NCBI GenBank assembly: GCA_902596655.1
Contig: CACJUX010000011.1
Coordinates: forward strand, 1 to 55,244
DNA from: an uncultured SAR116 cluster alpha proteobacterium
GTDB taxonomy: Bacteria; Pseudomonadota; Alphaproteobacteria; Puniceispirillales; Puniceispirillaceae
Length of the DNA stretch: 55,244 bases
Direction: 5' to 3'
The notes beneath the pieces are model-generated. The model was not told where the DNA came from. It saw nothing but the letters and a program-made list of their open reading frames with translations, and searched no databases. This document shows positions 8,532 to 17,896 of this stretch, in pieces. A program made the translations under genes and the position numbers. Position 1 is the first letter of the stretch. Every line of letters starts with the position of its first letter.

Positions 8532-9802
8532 TGAATGTTGAGATATGGTGGCTGCTTGCCGTCGTCATTCTCTTGATTGTGGCATCAGCTTTTTTCTCGA
8601 GTGCCGAAACTGCATTGACAGCAGCCTCGGATGCGCGGATGCGCCAGCTTGCCAGCAAGGGCAACCGGCGGGCGGTTCTCGTTGAAAAGCTGCGCGCCGA
8701 CCGCGAGGGTCTTATTGGAACAATCCTTATCGGCAACAATGCCGTCAATGTTATCGCTTCCGCTCTCGCCACCTCTGTTGCCATTTCACTTTTTCAGGAT
8801 GCTGGACTGCTGTGGGCGACACTGACGATGACAGTCGTTCTGGTGATTTTTGCAGAGGTCATGCCGAAGACCTATGCGTTCACCTATTCGGACAAATATG
8901 CGCTTGCCATTGCCCCGGCCATCCAAGTGGTCGTGTTTGTCCTTAATCCGCTTGCTGTTGGTCTACGCTTTCTTGCGAGCCAGTTGATTCGAGAAAATGC
9001 TGAACAGCAGGCCAACCGCGAGGAAGAGCTGCGTGGCCTTATTGAATTACACGGCGCTGAGGGTGATGCCGACAACCGGGAAACGCAAGCGATGCTCTCT
9101 TCAGTTCTCGATCTTAATGAGATCAGTGTTGACGAAATCATGACCCATCGGGCCGAGGTCAATATGATCAATTCTGATGATAATCTTGACAAAATCCTGC
9201 GGCAGGTGCTTGCCTCTCCACATACACGCCATCCCGTTTTTTCCGGTAGCCCTGACAACATAATCGGCGTTCTGCATGTCAAGGATCTGCTGCGGGCCAT
9301 TGGTGATAATGCAAAATCAGATAATGACAGCATCGATCCTAGCCTAACAGTGCAGAACATTGCTGCAGAGCCCTATTTCATTCCCGAGACAACCTTGCTG
9401 TTTGATCAACTGCAAGCGTTTCGCGCCCGACGTGAGCATTTTGCAGTGGTTGTCGATGAATATGGAGATTTGCAGGGCATCGTCACACTTGAGGACATTC
9501 TTGAGGAAATCGTCGGCGACATTGATGATGAGCATGATGTGGAGCTTGCCGGCCTTACGCCACAGGCTGACGGCTCTTGGATTGTTGATGGTGGCGTCAC
9601 AATTCGTGATTTGAACCGCACACTCGTCTGGCAGCTGCCAGACGAGGATGCCTCCACAATAGGTGGACTGGTTCTGTTTGAAAGCAGAACAATCCCACGG
9701 CCAGGTCAGGAATTTCGTTTTCATGACATCCGGTTCCGCATTCTCAAACGCAGCGGTAATAGGCTGACCAGCCTGCGCCTTTGGGCGACGAAGGAACAAT
9801 AA
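8531..9802 (+). CDS. CNNM/CorC (HlyC/CorC) family membrane protein with CBS pair
   Basis: A 423-residue protein in the standard order: a DUF21/CNNM transmembrane domain (residues ~1-190, starting with helix WWLLAVVILLIVASAFF followed by SSAETALTAA), a CBS pair (~205-330, with DEIMTHRAEVNMI and FAVVVDEYGDLQGIVTLEDILEEIVGDI) and a C-terminal CorC_HlyC domain (~345-420). CNNM proteins are linked to magnesium/cobalt efflux or its regulation in the inner membrane; the CBS domains bind adenine nucleotides. Its position after aroK-aroB is conserved in alphaproteobacteria, with no obvious functional tie. Transported ion not determinable here. Confidence 0.93.
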   Translation: MNVEIWWLLAVVILLIVASAFFSSAETALTAASDARMRQLASKGNRRAVLVEKLRADREGLIGTILIGNNAVNVIASALATSVAISLFQDAGLLWATLTMTVVLVIFAEVMPKTYAFTYSDKYALAIAPAIQVVVFVLNPLAVGLRFLASQLIRENAEQQANREEELRGLIELHGAEGDADNRETQAMLSSVLDLNEISVDEIMTHRAEVNMINSDDNLDKILRQVLASPHTRHPVFSGSPDNIIGVLHVKDLLRAIGDNAKSDNDSIDPSLTVQNIAAEPYFIPETTLLFDQLQAFRARREHFAVVVDEYGDLQGIVTLEDILEEIVGDIDDEHDVELAGLTPQADGSWIVDGGVTIRDLNRTLVWQLPDEDASTIGGLVLFESRTIPRPGQEFRFHDIRFRILKRSGNRLTSLRLWATKEQ

Positions 9803-9803
9803 A

Positions 9804-10373
9804 ATGGACCCTCTCTATGGAAGCAACCATCCAACTGACCTGAGCCAGCCTGCGGAGCGCGAGGAGGTTCATAACAGGCGTATCTATTGCAATGGGTTTG
9901 TCCGCTGCGATGGGCTGTTTGACATTGAGGCAGAGCTCACCGATCACAAGACATATAGTTTTCCTTCCGATTTCCGTGGCGAGGTCATGCCCAATATGCC
10001 GTTTCACCATATGAAAGTGCGCCTTACCATCACTTGTGACTTGGTGATAACGGCAGCTGAGGCCGTTACCATTGCCGGCCCATATGCCGTTTGCCCCATA
10101 GCCAACGATGTCTTTGCCAATCTGGTCGGAATTCAGATTGGCCCCGGCTGGCGACGAAAGGTCAGCGCAGCGATTGGTGGTAGGCATGGCTGCACCCATA
10201 TCACGGAGTTGATGGGACCGGTCGCAACCATCGCATACCAGACCCTGTATGGTGAGGAGTCGCGCAAAGCACGCCGGTCTGGAAATGACAAAACAAAGGA
10301 TACGAATTCGCGTAACAAGCGTTCCATTGCGCTAGCCAACAGCTGTGTTGCTTATGCCGTCGAAGGCAACTAA
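9804..10373 (+). CDS. DUF2889 domain protein
   Basis: A 189-residue cytoplasmic protein matching DUF2889, a family of unknown function common in proteobacteria. The N-terminal HNRRIYCNGFVRCDGLFDIEAELTDHKTY and the central MPFHHMKVRLTI and CTHITELMGPVATIAYQT are family-typical. A conserved cluster of His, Cys and Asp suggests metal or catalytic function, but none is established. The last ~30 residues are Lys/Arg/Ser/Asn-rich and look disordered. The start has AAGGA 8 bases upstream and follows the CNNM gene by one base, so both are in the aro operon. Confidence 0.85.
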   Translation: MDPLYGSNHPTDLSQPAEREEVHNRRIYCNGFVRCDGLFDIEAELTDHKTYSFPSDFRGEVMPNMPFHHMKVRLTITCDLVITAAEAVTIAGPYAVCPIANDVFANLVGIQIGPGWRRKVSAAIGGRHGCTHITELMGPVATIAYQTLYGEESRKARRSGNDKTKDTNSRNKRSIALANSCVAYAVEGN

Positions 10374-10404
10374 CGAAAACAAACCATCTAAAAACAATTC
10401 ATGG

Positions 10405-10662
10405 TCAGGGCGAGAGGTGCAGTTCAAGCGCGTGAATGCTGCTTGCCAATTCTTCTGCCAGCAAATCATTCACCATTCGGTGTCGTTGCAAACGTGTTCT
10501 ACCCTTAAATGCGTCGGCTGTCAGGGTGACATGAAAATGTGTCTCACCGCCCTCGCGCCATCCTACATGACCGGCATGATGGTGACTGACATCTTTAACC
10601 TCAATAAAACTGGGATTGAGGCCAGATTTTAACTTTGCCGCTATGGTATCCGCCAATGGCAT
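10405..10662 (-). CDS. bolA: BolA family protein
   Basis: An 85-residue BolA-fold protein. The family core shows in SFIEVKDVSHHHAGH, then GETHFHVTLTADAFKGRTRLQRHRMVNDLLAEEL, holding the conserved His/Cys-ligand histidines and the helix-turn-helix-like RHRMV motif. BolA proteins partner monothiol glutaredoxins in Fe-S and iron regulation and some bind DNA. GGAGA lies about 7 bases before the ATG. It is divergent from the J-domain gene, with 68 bp between them, a neighbour pair often found with cobS/cobT in alphaproteobacteria. Confidence 0.93.
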   Translation of the reverse strand: MPLADTIAAKLKSGLNPSFIEVKDVSHHHAGHVGWREGGETHFHVTLTADAFKGRTRLQRHRMVNDLLAEELASSIHALELHLSP

Positions 10663-10730
10663 ATGCTATCTCCGAGTAGGGAGGTGAGTTGATTGTCTGC
10701 TCTGTGCAGTAAGCTAAGATGGAGTCTAAT

Positions 10731-11306
10731 ATGAGGCGCCCGAAAATGCCAGAAATTCCGCTGGATAGCGATGACACCAAAAGCGGTGCAAAACGCTGTG
10801 CCGCAGACGGCTGCATTGCCGAGGGTATCTATCCGGCGCCGAAGTCACGTCATGAGCTGCGCAATTACTTATGGTTCTGTCTGGACCATGTTCGCGCTTA
10901 CAATAAGTCATGGAACTATTACGAGGGGTTACAAGGGGCTGCGCTCGAGGCTGAAATCCGTCGTGCAACTACTTGGGAACGTCCGAGTTGGAAATTTGCC
11001 ACTGGCAAATCTGGCGATGAAATATTTGATGACGCCTTCAGTCTGTTTGAATTTGGAAACCGCGAAGATGACCGACAGCGACGAAAGCTAACTCCAGAGG
11101 AAAAACGTGCCTGGCAGATCATGCGGATGAAGCCTGTAGCGGATCTGGAACGGCTGAAAAAACAGTACAAGCAGCTCGCGAAGGAAAATCACCCCGACAG
11201 AAATGGGGGTGACGAAAAGGCAGAAGAACGTTTAAAAGAGATTAACTTAGCCTATGACCTGATCCGTAAATCATTGAATTCAAAAAGTAGCAACGCCACC
11301 CCTTAG
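10731..11306 (+). CDS. J-domain (DnaJ-like) protein
   Basis: A 191-residue protein ending in a J-domain (residues ~130-190) with the HPD motif in KENHPDRNGGDEKAEERLKEINLAYDLIR, preceded by helix II LERLKKQYKQLA. The N-terminal ~110 residues contain two cysteines (KRCAADGC) and the CLDHVRAYNKSWNYYEGL segment seen in the alphaproteobacterial J-protein located upstream of cobS. J proteins stimulate Hsp70 ATPase; a chaperone role in assembling the CobST complex is suggested only by position. The ATG at 10731 is chosen over 10719 because GGAG stands 6 bases before it. Confidence 0.9.
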   Translation: MRRPKMPEIPLDSDDTKSGAKRCAADGCIAEGIYPAPKSRHELRNYLWFCLDHVRAYNKSWNYYEGLQGAALEAEIRRATTWERPSWKFATGKSGDEIFDDAFSLFEFGNREDDRQRRKLTPEEKRAWQIMRMKPVADLERLKKQYKQLAKENHPDRNGGDEKAEERLKEINLAYDLIRKSLNSKSSNATP

Positions 11307-11348
11307 ACAAATCTATCCACCAAAGCTCAGTTAAGAGTAGGTCCCATC

Positions 11349-12356
11349 ATGTCCAGCGCAAATAAAACCCCACAATCCGTTGCCCATCCATTGGGTGCCC
11401 CGGATATAAGTGTAAATGCCCGCGATGTGTTTGGGCTGAACATTGATATGGAAATTACCGCTTTTTCAGAAGCCTCGGATTATGTTCCATCAGTCGACAG
11501 CTCCTACCAATTCGACCATGATACGACGCTGGCTATCCTTGCAGGCTTTGGCTTCAACCGCCGCGTTATGATCCAAGGATATCACGGCACCGGCAAATCA
11601 ACACATATCGAACAGGTTGCCGCAAGGTTAAACTGGCCCTGTATCCGGGTTAACCTCGACAGCCATATTAGCCGTATCGATCTAATTGGCAAGGATGCGA
11701 TCGTGCTGCGTGATGGCAAGCAAGTGACAGAATTCCGTGAGGGCATTCTACCATGGGCTCTGCAGAATTCTGTGGCGCTGGTCTTTGACGAATATGATGC
11801 CGGGCGAGCGGATGTGATGTTTGTGATCCAGCGCGTTCTCGAGGTTGATGGCAAGCTCACCCTGCTCGACAGCAACAAGGTGATCCATCCAAATCCCTTC
11901 TTCCGATTGTTTGCTACTGCCAACACCGTTGGTCTAGGCGACACAACGGGCCTATATCATGGCACTCAGCAGATCAATCAGGGCCAGATGGACAGGTGGT
12001 CAATCGTTGCGACGCTGAACTATCTCAAGCATGATGACGAGGTGGGTATTGTACGCGCTAAACTGCCCGAATATTCAACCACAGAGGGCGGTGAGACTAT
12101 TGATGCCATGGTGCGAATGGCTGACATGACGCGCAAGGGCTTCATGGCGGGAGACCTGTCCACAGTGATGTCACCGCGCACAGTTATTACCTGGGCGGAA
12201 AACGCCACGATTCTCGGTGATACGACGGTTGCCTTCAGATTTAGCTTCCTAAATAAATGCGATGAAATCGAGCGGCCGACCGTTGCCGAATATTACCAGC
12301 GCTGCTTCGGCATTGATTTACCCGAGGCTCCTGTTCGTCAGGCCAACGCAAGCTAG
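11349..12356 (+). CDS. cobS: aerobic cobaltochelatase subunit CobS
   Basis: A 335-residue MoxR-like AAA+ ATPase. The Walker A motif GYHGTGKS lies at residues 77-84 and Walker B in [15 protein letters not shown], followed by the sensor region [23 protein letters not shown], a sequence specific to CobS. With CobT and CobN it inserts cobalt into hydrogenobyrinic acid a,c-diamide in the aerobic cobalamin pathway, acting as an ATP-driven hexamer. cobT follows 12 bp downstream. No cobN or other early cobalamin gene is in the window. AGG about 8 bases before the ATG supports this start. Confidence 0.98.
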   Translation: MSSANKTPQSVAHPLGAPDISVNARDVFGLNIDMEITAFSEASDYVPSVDSSYQFDHDTTLAILAGFGFNRRVMIQGYHGTGKSTHIEQVAARLNWPCIRVNLDSHISRIDLIGKDAIVLRDGKQVTEFREGILPWALQNSVALVFDEYDAGRADVMFVIQRVLEVDGKLTLLDSNKVIHPNPFFRLFATANTVGLGDTTGLYHGTQQINQGQMDRWSIVATLNYLKHDDEVGIVRAKLPEYSTTEGGETIDAMVRMADMTRKGFMAGDLSTVMSPRTVITWAENATILGDTTVAFRFSFLNKCDEIERPTVAEYYQRCFGIDLPEAPVRQANAS

Positions 12357-12368
12357 AACAGAGCGATC

Positions 12369-14219
12369 ATGGCCACCGATGACCCAGATCAGCAATTTTT
12401 GAAATCCACCGCCGCCGCAATGCGGGCGCTAGCAGGTGGCTGCCAGCATCAGGTGACCTATGCCGGAACTGACACGCATATTGGCGAAAATGATGTGCGT
12501 TTGCCAACATTTTCGCCTACAGCTACACCGGCGCAACGGGCAAGCATGCGGGGTGCCGCAGATGGGGCTGCTCTTTGGCTTGCTCACCATAGTCCCGGAA
12601 CCCACAGGAAATTATGCCCCACACTCGATGGTGCCCGGGCGATTTTCGAGTCTGCAGAGCGAGCCAGAGTAGAAGCCATTGGCGCACGGCAATTGGTTGG
12701 CGTCAGCGCCAATCTCGAGGCTGCTCTCAACCAGCGCTATGAAGGCCGACAAATCGAAGCTCCCGGCAGCGCCGACGAGGCGGGTATTGCCGAGGTGGTT
12801 CGCCTTCTCTTGCGTGAAAATTTGACTGGCGCAGCGCCACCACAGAATCTATCCATGGTCCTTGATTTATGGCGTCCATGGGTTTCGAGCCGGGCTGACG
12901 ATTTGATGCAGAAACTCGCCGCCAATATAGAGGATCAAGAAAAATTTGCACAATTGTCGCGTCAACTGATTGGCGCGCTTGAAAGTGATCTAGGCGACTC
13001 TAGCTCCGACCAGGATAATGTATCGGACAGCGATGACAAACAGGTTGACGACAGTGACGGCGAGGGCGATCAAGACGGAGAGCAGGAAGCCGTTGGTGAT
13101 GATCAAAGCGACGGTGAACAAAGCCAGACCATAGATGACTCAGGTGACGCAGGTTCTGCAGAAGATGGCGAGATGGCTGAGACGGATGGCGCAGAGGACG
13201 GCATGTCCGATGGAGAGACGCCAAACTCCAACATGCAGGGCCATAATCATGATCGAGGCATCTCCAAAGATGCATACAAGGTATTTGATACGCGCTTCGA
13301 TGAGGTCGTCGACGCATCTGATCTTTGTGATGAGGAGGAACTCGTCCGGCTGAGGCAAATGCTTGACCGGCATATGGAAAATGTCACCAGCGTTGTGGGC
13401 AAGTTGGCTAACCGTCTGCAGCGCAAGCTGATGGCGCATCAGAACCGGTCATGGGATTTTGACCTCGAAGAAGGCATCCTTGATGCCGCCAAACTTCATC
13501 GCGTCGTCACCCAGCCACTCAGCCCGCTGTCATACAAACAGGAACAGGACACGAAATTCCGCGACACCGTTGTTACCCTGCTGCTTGACAATTCAGGCTC
13601 GATGCGCGGCAGACCAATCACTATTGCAGCCGTTACTGCAGATATTCTTGCCCGCACTCTGGAACGCTGCGGCGTGAAAGTCGAGGTTCTTGGTTTCACT
13701 ACCAGAGCCTGGAAGGGAGGTCAGTCACGCGAGCTTTGGCAGCAGGCTGGTAAACCACCTGCCCCCGGCAGACTCAATGATTTGCGGCACATCATTTACA
13801 AATCTGCCGATGCTCCCTGGCGTCGCGTAAAAAAGTCACTGGGGCTGATGCTTCGTGAGGGCATTCTAAAAGAAAACATTGACGGTGAAGCGCTGTTGTG
13901 GGCTCATGAGCGTCTGCTGGCACGCACTGAGGAACGAAGGATCATGATGGTCATCTCCGATGGTGCACCCGTTGATGATTCAACCTTGTCGGTCAATAGT
14001 GGAAGCTACCTCGAAAAACATCTTCGTGATGTCATCAGCTATATCGAATCAAAATCGCCTGTGGAATTGCTGGCTATTGGCATCGGTCATGACGTTACGC
14101 GCTATTACCGGCGCGCAGTAACAATCACCGACGTCGACCAGCTGGGCGGAGCCGTTGTTGGTCAATTGATAGATCTGTTTGACGAGGACGTAACGCAACG
14201 CGGTAGGCGGGTCGCTTGA
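12369..14219 (+). CDS. cobT: aerobic cobaltochelatase subunit CobT
   Basis: A 616-residue CobT. It has an N-terminal helical domain (1-210), a strongly acidic linker of about 75 residues (roughly 212-290, mostly Asp, Glu, Ser, Gly and Gln), a conserved helical stretch ending in [23 protein letters not shown], and a C-terminal von Willebrand A domain with the MIDAS motif DNSGSMRG (about residue 407) and downstream Asp in [10 protein letters not shown]. CobT caps the CobS hexamer and docks it on CobN for ATP-dependent cobalt insertion. The acidic linker is typical of the family. It is followed by a weak hairpin and converges with rpmB. Confidence 0.97.
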   Translation: MATDDPDQQFLKSTAAAMRALAGGCQHQVTYAGTDTHIGENDVRLPTFSPTATPAQRASMRGAADGAALWLAHHSPGTHRKLCPTLDGARAIFESAERARVEAIGARQLVGVSANLEAALNQRYEGRQIEAPGSADEAGIAEVVRLLLRENLTGAAPPQNLSMVLDLWRPWVSSRADDLMQKLAANIEDQEKFAQLSRQLIGALESDLGDSSSDQDNVSDSDDKQVDDSDGEGDQDGEQEAVGDDQSDGEQSQTIDDSGDAGSAEDGEMAETDGAEDGMSDGETPNSNMQGHNHDRGISKDAYKVFDTRFDEVVDASDLCDEEELVRLRQMLDRHMENVTSVVGKLANRLQRKLMAHQNRSWDFDLEEGILDAAKLHRVVTQPLSPLSYKQEQDTKFRDTVVTLLLDNSGSMRGRPITIAAVTADILARTLERCGVKVEVLGFTTRAWKGGQSRELWQQAGKPPAPGRLNDLRHIIYKSADAPWRRVKKSLGLMLREGILKENIDGEALLWAHERLLARTEERRIMMVISDGAPVDDSTLSVNSGSYLEKHLRDVISYIESKSPVELLAIGIGHDVTRYYRRAVTITDVDQLGGAVVGQLIDLFDEDVTQRGRRVA

Positions 14220-14247
14220 TTCCCGCTTCATAATAGTCGTTGGCAAC

Positions 14248-14270
14248 CCCAAAGAAAATTGGGATTATTT
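14248..14270 (+). terminator. weak terminator-like hairpin after cobT
   Basis: CCCAA at 14248-14252 pairs with TTGGG at 14259-14263 across a 6-base loop, and is followed by the T-rich ATTATTTT. The stem is short, so termination is only suggested; it lies 28 bp after the cobT stop, between converging genes. Confidence 0.35.
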
Positions 14271-14289
14271 TACAGCGTATGGGACTGGC

Positions 14290-14577
14290 CTATTGGGCCT
14301 TCCTGGCCACCAAAATTTCTCGCTTCAACGCTTTTGCCTCATCGGCAAGTTCAGCATTTCGCGCCTGCATCAAAAAGGCGTCTAGCCCACCGTGCTTTTC
14401 GATAGTCCGCATTGCGCTTGTTGACAGCCGTAAGCTGACTTTTCTCCCCAGAATATCGCTTTGGATGCTGGCATGCTGCAGGTTGGGAAGAAACCGACGC
14501 CGTGTACGATTGTTCGCATGGCTAACATTGTTACCCGACATGACGGTCTTACCAGTGATTTGACAGCGTTTGGTCAT
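14290..14577 (-). CDS. rpmB: 50S ribosomal protein L28
   Basis: A 95-residue L28 with the family start MTKRCQITGKTVMSGNNVSHANNRTRRRFLPNL and the S-x-LGRKVSLRLSTSAMRTIEKHGGLDAFL core. It is part of the large ribosomal subunit near the E site. The length is normal for alphaproteobacteria, in which L28 carries a C-terminal extension (here ARNAELADEAKALKREI). It lacks the Cys-x2-Cys zinc motif of the C+ type of L28. It is monocistronic under the promoter noted at 14631-14659 and converges with cobT. Confidence 0.98.
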   Translation of the reverse strand: MTKRCQITGKTVMSGNNVSHANNRTRRRFLPNLQHASIQSDILGRKVSLRLSTSAMRTIEKHGGLDAFLMQARNAELADEAKALKREILVARKAQ

Positions 14578-14630
14578 GACATTGAATCCCTAAAACCGTG
14601 GGCTTTACATCCCTTAAAATATGAAGCGTG

Positions 14631-14659
14631 GGTATAGGCCAGCCATGGCCGAAGGTCAA
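14631..14659 (-). promoter_or_regulatory. sigma-70 promoter for rpmB
   Basis: On the reverse strand TTGACC (14654-14659) and TATACC (14631-14636) are separated by exactly 17 bp, and the -10 lies about 54 bp before the rpmB ATG. This is one of the best promoter matches in the window and fits a strongly expressed ribosomal gene. Confidence 0.7.
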
Positions 14660-14795
14660 CACAGAAATCGTTAGTCGTCTGTCAATTGCGGGTTTACGGA
14701 AGAATTACCATACTCAAGGCGGCCAACACATTTGGATCCAAATGTCCGTTTTGATAGCAAAAGCACAACGACTGCTCTCGCAGTTATATATTTAG

Positions 14796-14990
14796 GATAG
14801 TAATGATGCACTTTTTCAGCAGGAAGCGATCAATCTGGATGAATTCTGCGAGGCGGTAAATGCCTTCAGGCTGCATTCCAGCCTGGCCTTAGCAGCGCGT
14901 ATTACGGCTCCGGCCTATTTCCGCATTTTCGACGAGTTGGACAATCCGCCCTTCGCACGTTTTAACCATAGCGCATCAAACAGTATTTAG
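14796..14990 (+). other. open 64-codon stretch without a start; possible gene remnant
   Basis: Between the rpmB promoter and pyrD lies a stop-to-stop frame of 64 codons with coding-like composition (ALFQQEAINLDEF, LHSSLALAARITAPAYF, RIFDELDNPPFARF) but no ATG, GTG or TTG near its beginning. A short upstream frame around 14690-14795 (VRFDSKSTTTALAVIYLG then stops) may belong to the same lost gene. I do not recognise the family. The remainder of 14660-14795 holds nothing else that I can name. It could equally be chance open sequence. Confidence 0.3.
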
Positions 14991-15012
14991 GGGCCATAAT
15001 TTAGGGGCCATA
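14985..15012. repeat. perfect tandem duplication of 14 bp
   Basis: ATTTAGGGGCCATA occurs twice head to tail (14985-14998 and 14999-15012), beginning inside the end of the possible remnant frame and ending 6 bp before the pyrD stop codon. It looks like a recent replication-slippage duplication in unconstrained sequence. Confidence 0.9.
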
Positions 15013-15017
15013 TTCTA

Positions 15018-16136
15018 TCACCAATAAAGTTTTGGATCTGCCACCTGCAATCCGGCGCTTTGCGCCAGATGAAACGCATGACTGATGGCCTCTCTGGCGT
15101 CAGGGATTTGTCCTGATGCCGATGCCACATCTCCATAGCCATCAAATTCCATAAATAGTTTCATTTCAGAAAGGATGGATGCGGGTAGGTCCAGGCCATT
15201 AAACGCAAGACCCGTGTAGAGCTGAACGAGATCAGCACCGACAAGCAGCTTTGCATAAGCCTGCCAGCCGCTGGCAACACCACCAACGCCGATCACCGCC
15301 AATTGTCCTTTGGCAAGGGCCGCCACCTCAGCGAGAATCGCCGTTGACATCGCAAACAATGGCGCGCCCGACAGTCCGCCCCGCTCGTCTGCATCTGGGG
15401 ATGATAGCTCCTCTGGGCGGGCCACCGTCGTATTTGTCGCAATAATGCCGTCCACATTATGATCAACGCAGCACGCAATAATCTTTCTGATTTCCGTGGT
15501 CTGGAGATCAGGCGCCATTTTGAGAAACAACGGAATTTTCTTTCCCGAGTCAGCAAGGCCCGATCTGCCAGCTAAAAGTACATGCTGCAACAGCTGATCC
15601 GCTTGAAGGTCGCGAAGTCCCGGAGTGTTTGGTGAGGAAATATTAAGCGTTACATAGTCAGCAAATGTGGCAAGACGTGCTACAGCAACATGATAATCCT
15701 CAATCGGGTCTGCACTGGTTTTATTGGCACCTACATTGACTCCCAGAACAGCGGGGCGTTGATTGACCGCAGCCAAATTCCGGGCGGCATGTTCCATGCC
15801 ATTTCCATTGAAACCGTAGCGGTTGATCACACCCTGATCCACGGGCAGGCGAAACACCCGCGGCCGCGGGTTGCCCGGTTGCGGCAAAGGCGTGACAGTG
15901 CCGATTTCAACATGGCCAAACCCAAGGCGTGTGGCCCCAGAAAAACATTCGGCATTCTTGTCAAAACCTGCCGCTAACCCCAGCGGATTGTCAAAGCGGA
16001 TGCCAGCAACCGTTAGTGGCATTGAAGGCACATCTGGCTTTGGGCCAATATTTAATCGCAATGTCTGCACCGCCGCCCAATGTGCCGCTTCCGCCGGCAA
16101 GAGACGCGCCAGTGGCGCGAACGCGCGCCACATCAT
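15018..16136 (-). CDS. pyrD: dihydroorotate dehydrogenase (quinone), class 2
   Basis: A 372-residue class 2 enzyme that oxidises dihydroorotate to orotate in pyrimidine synthesis, passing electrons to the membrane quinone pool. The N-terminal amphipathic helix region (MMWRAFAPLARLLPAEAAHWAAV) is the membrane tether typical of class 2. FMN-site segments are GLAAGFDKNAE, FGHVEIGTVTPLPQPGNPRPRVFR and NRYGFNGNG, followed by TLNISSPNTPGLRDLQ with the catalytic Ser, and GVGGVASG near the phosphate site. The start overlaps the lysS stop (ATGA), giving a lysS-pyrD operon. Confidence 0.97.
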   Translation of the reverse strand: MMWRAFAPLARLLPAEAAHWAAVQTLRLNIGPKPDVPSMPLTVAGIRFDNPLGLAAGFDKNAECFSGATRLGFGHVEIGTVTPLPQPGNPRPRVFRLPVDQGVINRYGFNGNGMEHAARNLAAVNQRPAVLGVNVGANKTSADPIEDYHVAVARLATFADYVTLNISSPNTPGLRDLQADQLLQHVLLAGRSGLADSGKKIPLFLKMAPDLQTTEIRKIIACCVDHNVDGIIATNTTVARPEELSSPDADERGGLSGAPLFAMSTAILAEVAALAKGQLAVIGVGGVASGWQAYAKLLVGADLVQLYTGLAFNGLDLPASILSEMKLFMEFDGYGDVASASGQIPDAREAISHAFHLAQSAGLQVADPKLYW

Positions 16137-17743
16137 TCTTCAGCCCCTGCTTTGTCGGCAAGTTTGCCGTCGAGCGCATCTGTCAACAACAGGCGGGTTT
16201 TCTCACGTCCATAGAGAGCAAAAAATGATCCCATGCGCGGCCCTTCAGGCTGTCCAAGCAGCACCTGATAGAGGCATTGAAACCACTCGCGCAGATTCTC
16301 ATAGCCAGCTGCCTTGCCGGTGGCGTAAACAGCAGACTGGATGTCCTCAGCCGGAGCATTATCTGCAAGCGCATCCAACGCAGCAAGCAGGGCCGCAATA
16401 TGCGCGCCTTCGGTTTTAGTCGGCAGACGGTAGGTCTTAGTCGGACGAACCAGGTCCTGATAGTAATTTACAGCATAACCGATTAAACGATCCAACTCAG
16501 GATGTATCTCGGCAGTAACACCCGGGGCGTATTCACTGACATATCCCCAGACAACAGACGGTTCATCCGCCAGACAAACCGCCGCCAAATTGAGCAGCAG
16601 GGTGAAGGTGACAGGCAGCGCCGTTTCTTCAGGAACACCGCTATGGATGTGCCATACTGGATTCTCCATCTGGGCCGGCCTGTCCTGGTCAGTAATCTTT
16701 GTGCGATGCTGGTAATATTCATCCACTGTCTTTGGAATGACGTCGAAATGCAGCCGCTTGGCACGCTTTGGCTGGTTATACATGAACAGCGAAAGCGACT
16801 CCGGGCTGCCATAGCGGAGCCATTCGTCTATTGTAAGGCCATTGCCCTTGGATTTAGAAATCTTTTCACCATTCGCATCAAGAAACAACTCGTATGAAAT
16901 GCCAACTGGCGGCGTGCCACCAAGTGCCCGCATGATTTTTGATGATTGGGCAACTGAGTCAATAAGATCCTTGCCACTCATCTCATAATCAACGCCAAGA
17001 GCAAACCAGCGCATTGCCCAATCAGCCTTCCATTGGAGCTTGCAGGCACCGCCGATCACCTTTGTCTCAATCTCGGAACCGTTGTCGGGATGAACATAGG
17101 TGATGCTGTCATGGGCAACATCGCAGGCAATAACTTTGGACTGCAGCACCTTGCCACTATCAGGGCAGATCGGAAAAAACGGACTGTAGGTGGCGCGTCG
17201 CTCAGCACCAAGCGTCGGCAACATAATTTTCATGATTGCGTCATAGCGATCAAGAACGGTGCGCAGGGCATCGTCAAAATCACCTGCCTTATAACATCGT
17301 GTCGAACTGACAAATTCATAATCAAACCCGAAGGAGTCCAAAAACGCCTGCAATCTCGAATTGTTGTGATCACCAAACGATGGCGCCGTACCAAAGGGGT
17401 CTTTCACTGCGGTCAGAGGCATGTCCAAATAGGGAATCAATTGATCTGGGTCTGGCAAATTCGTAGGGATCTTGCGAAACCCATCCATATCATCGGAAAA
17501 ACAAATCAATCTTGTTCTTGCACCTGTCATTGTTTCAAAGGCATGGCGCACCATTGTCGTGCGCACAACCTCGCCAAAGGTACCGATGTGCGGCAGCCCA
17601 GATGGACCATATCCAGTTTCAAAAACCACCTCATCCTTGCCACCTATTTTCTCAAGCCTCTGGAGCAAATTGCGGGCTTCGGCGAAAGGCCAGGCCCTCG
17701 CATCACTGGCGATCTCCCTCAGGGTAGAAACAGCTTCTTTCAT
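16133..17743 (-). CDS. lysS: class I lysyl-tRNA synthetase
   Basis: A 536-residue class I (archaeal-type) LysRS, a Rossmann-fold enzyme unrelated to the common bacterial class II LysRS. The HIGH-type motif is PHIGTFGEV (about residue 51) and the KMSKS motif is KISKSKGNGLT. Cysteine and histidine residues around CDVAHDSITYV and the C-terminal helical anticodon domain are as in alphaproteobacterial homologues. Class I LysRS is usual in alphaproteobacteria. A GTG at 17812 would add 23 residues; the ATG at 17743 (MKEAVSTLREIASDARAWPF) matches the family N-terminus. It is divergent from the helicase gene. Confidence 0.96.
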   Translation of the reverse strand: MKEAVSTLREIASDARAWPFAEARNLLQRLEKIGGKDEVVFETGYGPSGLPHIGTFGEVVRTTMVRHAFETMTGARTRLICFSDDMDGFRKIPTNLPDPDQLIPYLDMPLTAVKDPFGTAPSFGDHNNSRLQAFLDSFGFDYEFVSSTRCYKAGDFDDALRTVLDRYDAIMKIMLPTLGAERRATYSPFFPICPDSGKVLQSKVIACDVAHDSITYVHPDNGSEIETKVIGGACKLQWKADWAMRWFALGVDYEMSGKDLIDSVAQSSKIMRALGGTPPVGISYELFLDANGEKISKSKGNGLTIDEWLRYGSPESLSLFMYNQPKRAKRLHFDVIPKTVDEYYQHRTKITDQDRPAQMENPVWHIHSGVPEETALPVTFTLLLNLAAVCLADEPSVVWGYVSEYAPGVTAEIHPELDRLIGYAVNYYQDLVRPTKTYRLPTKTEGAHIAALLAALDALADNAPAEDIQSAVYATGKAAGYENLREWFQCLYQVLLGQPEGPRMGSFFALYGREKTRLLLTDALDGKLADKAGAEE

Positions 17744-17896
17744 ATCCGGTTTTCCAAGTTCTTTTATCTGAGTTTTACCGTCCAAAATCCGTATCCAGAT
17801 TAAACTGGCCACAAAGGTCGGCTACCATATGCCGCAAATTGTGGATACAGGCAAGCCGTACTGGTAGCCAGCCCAATTTAGCACTATATCTGGCAA

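Noticed and set aside
13000-13240. Acidic, repetitive stretch in cobT considered as a low-complexity insertion or repeat element
   Set aside because: An Asp/Glu/Ser-rich linker is typical of CobT proteins, and the frame is continuous.
17033-17803. 256-codon plus-strand open frame opposite lysS
   Set aside because: It is a shadow of class I lysyl-tRNA synthetase; no family features are seen.
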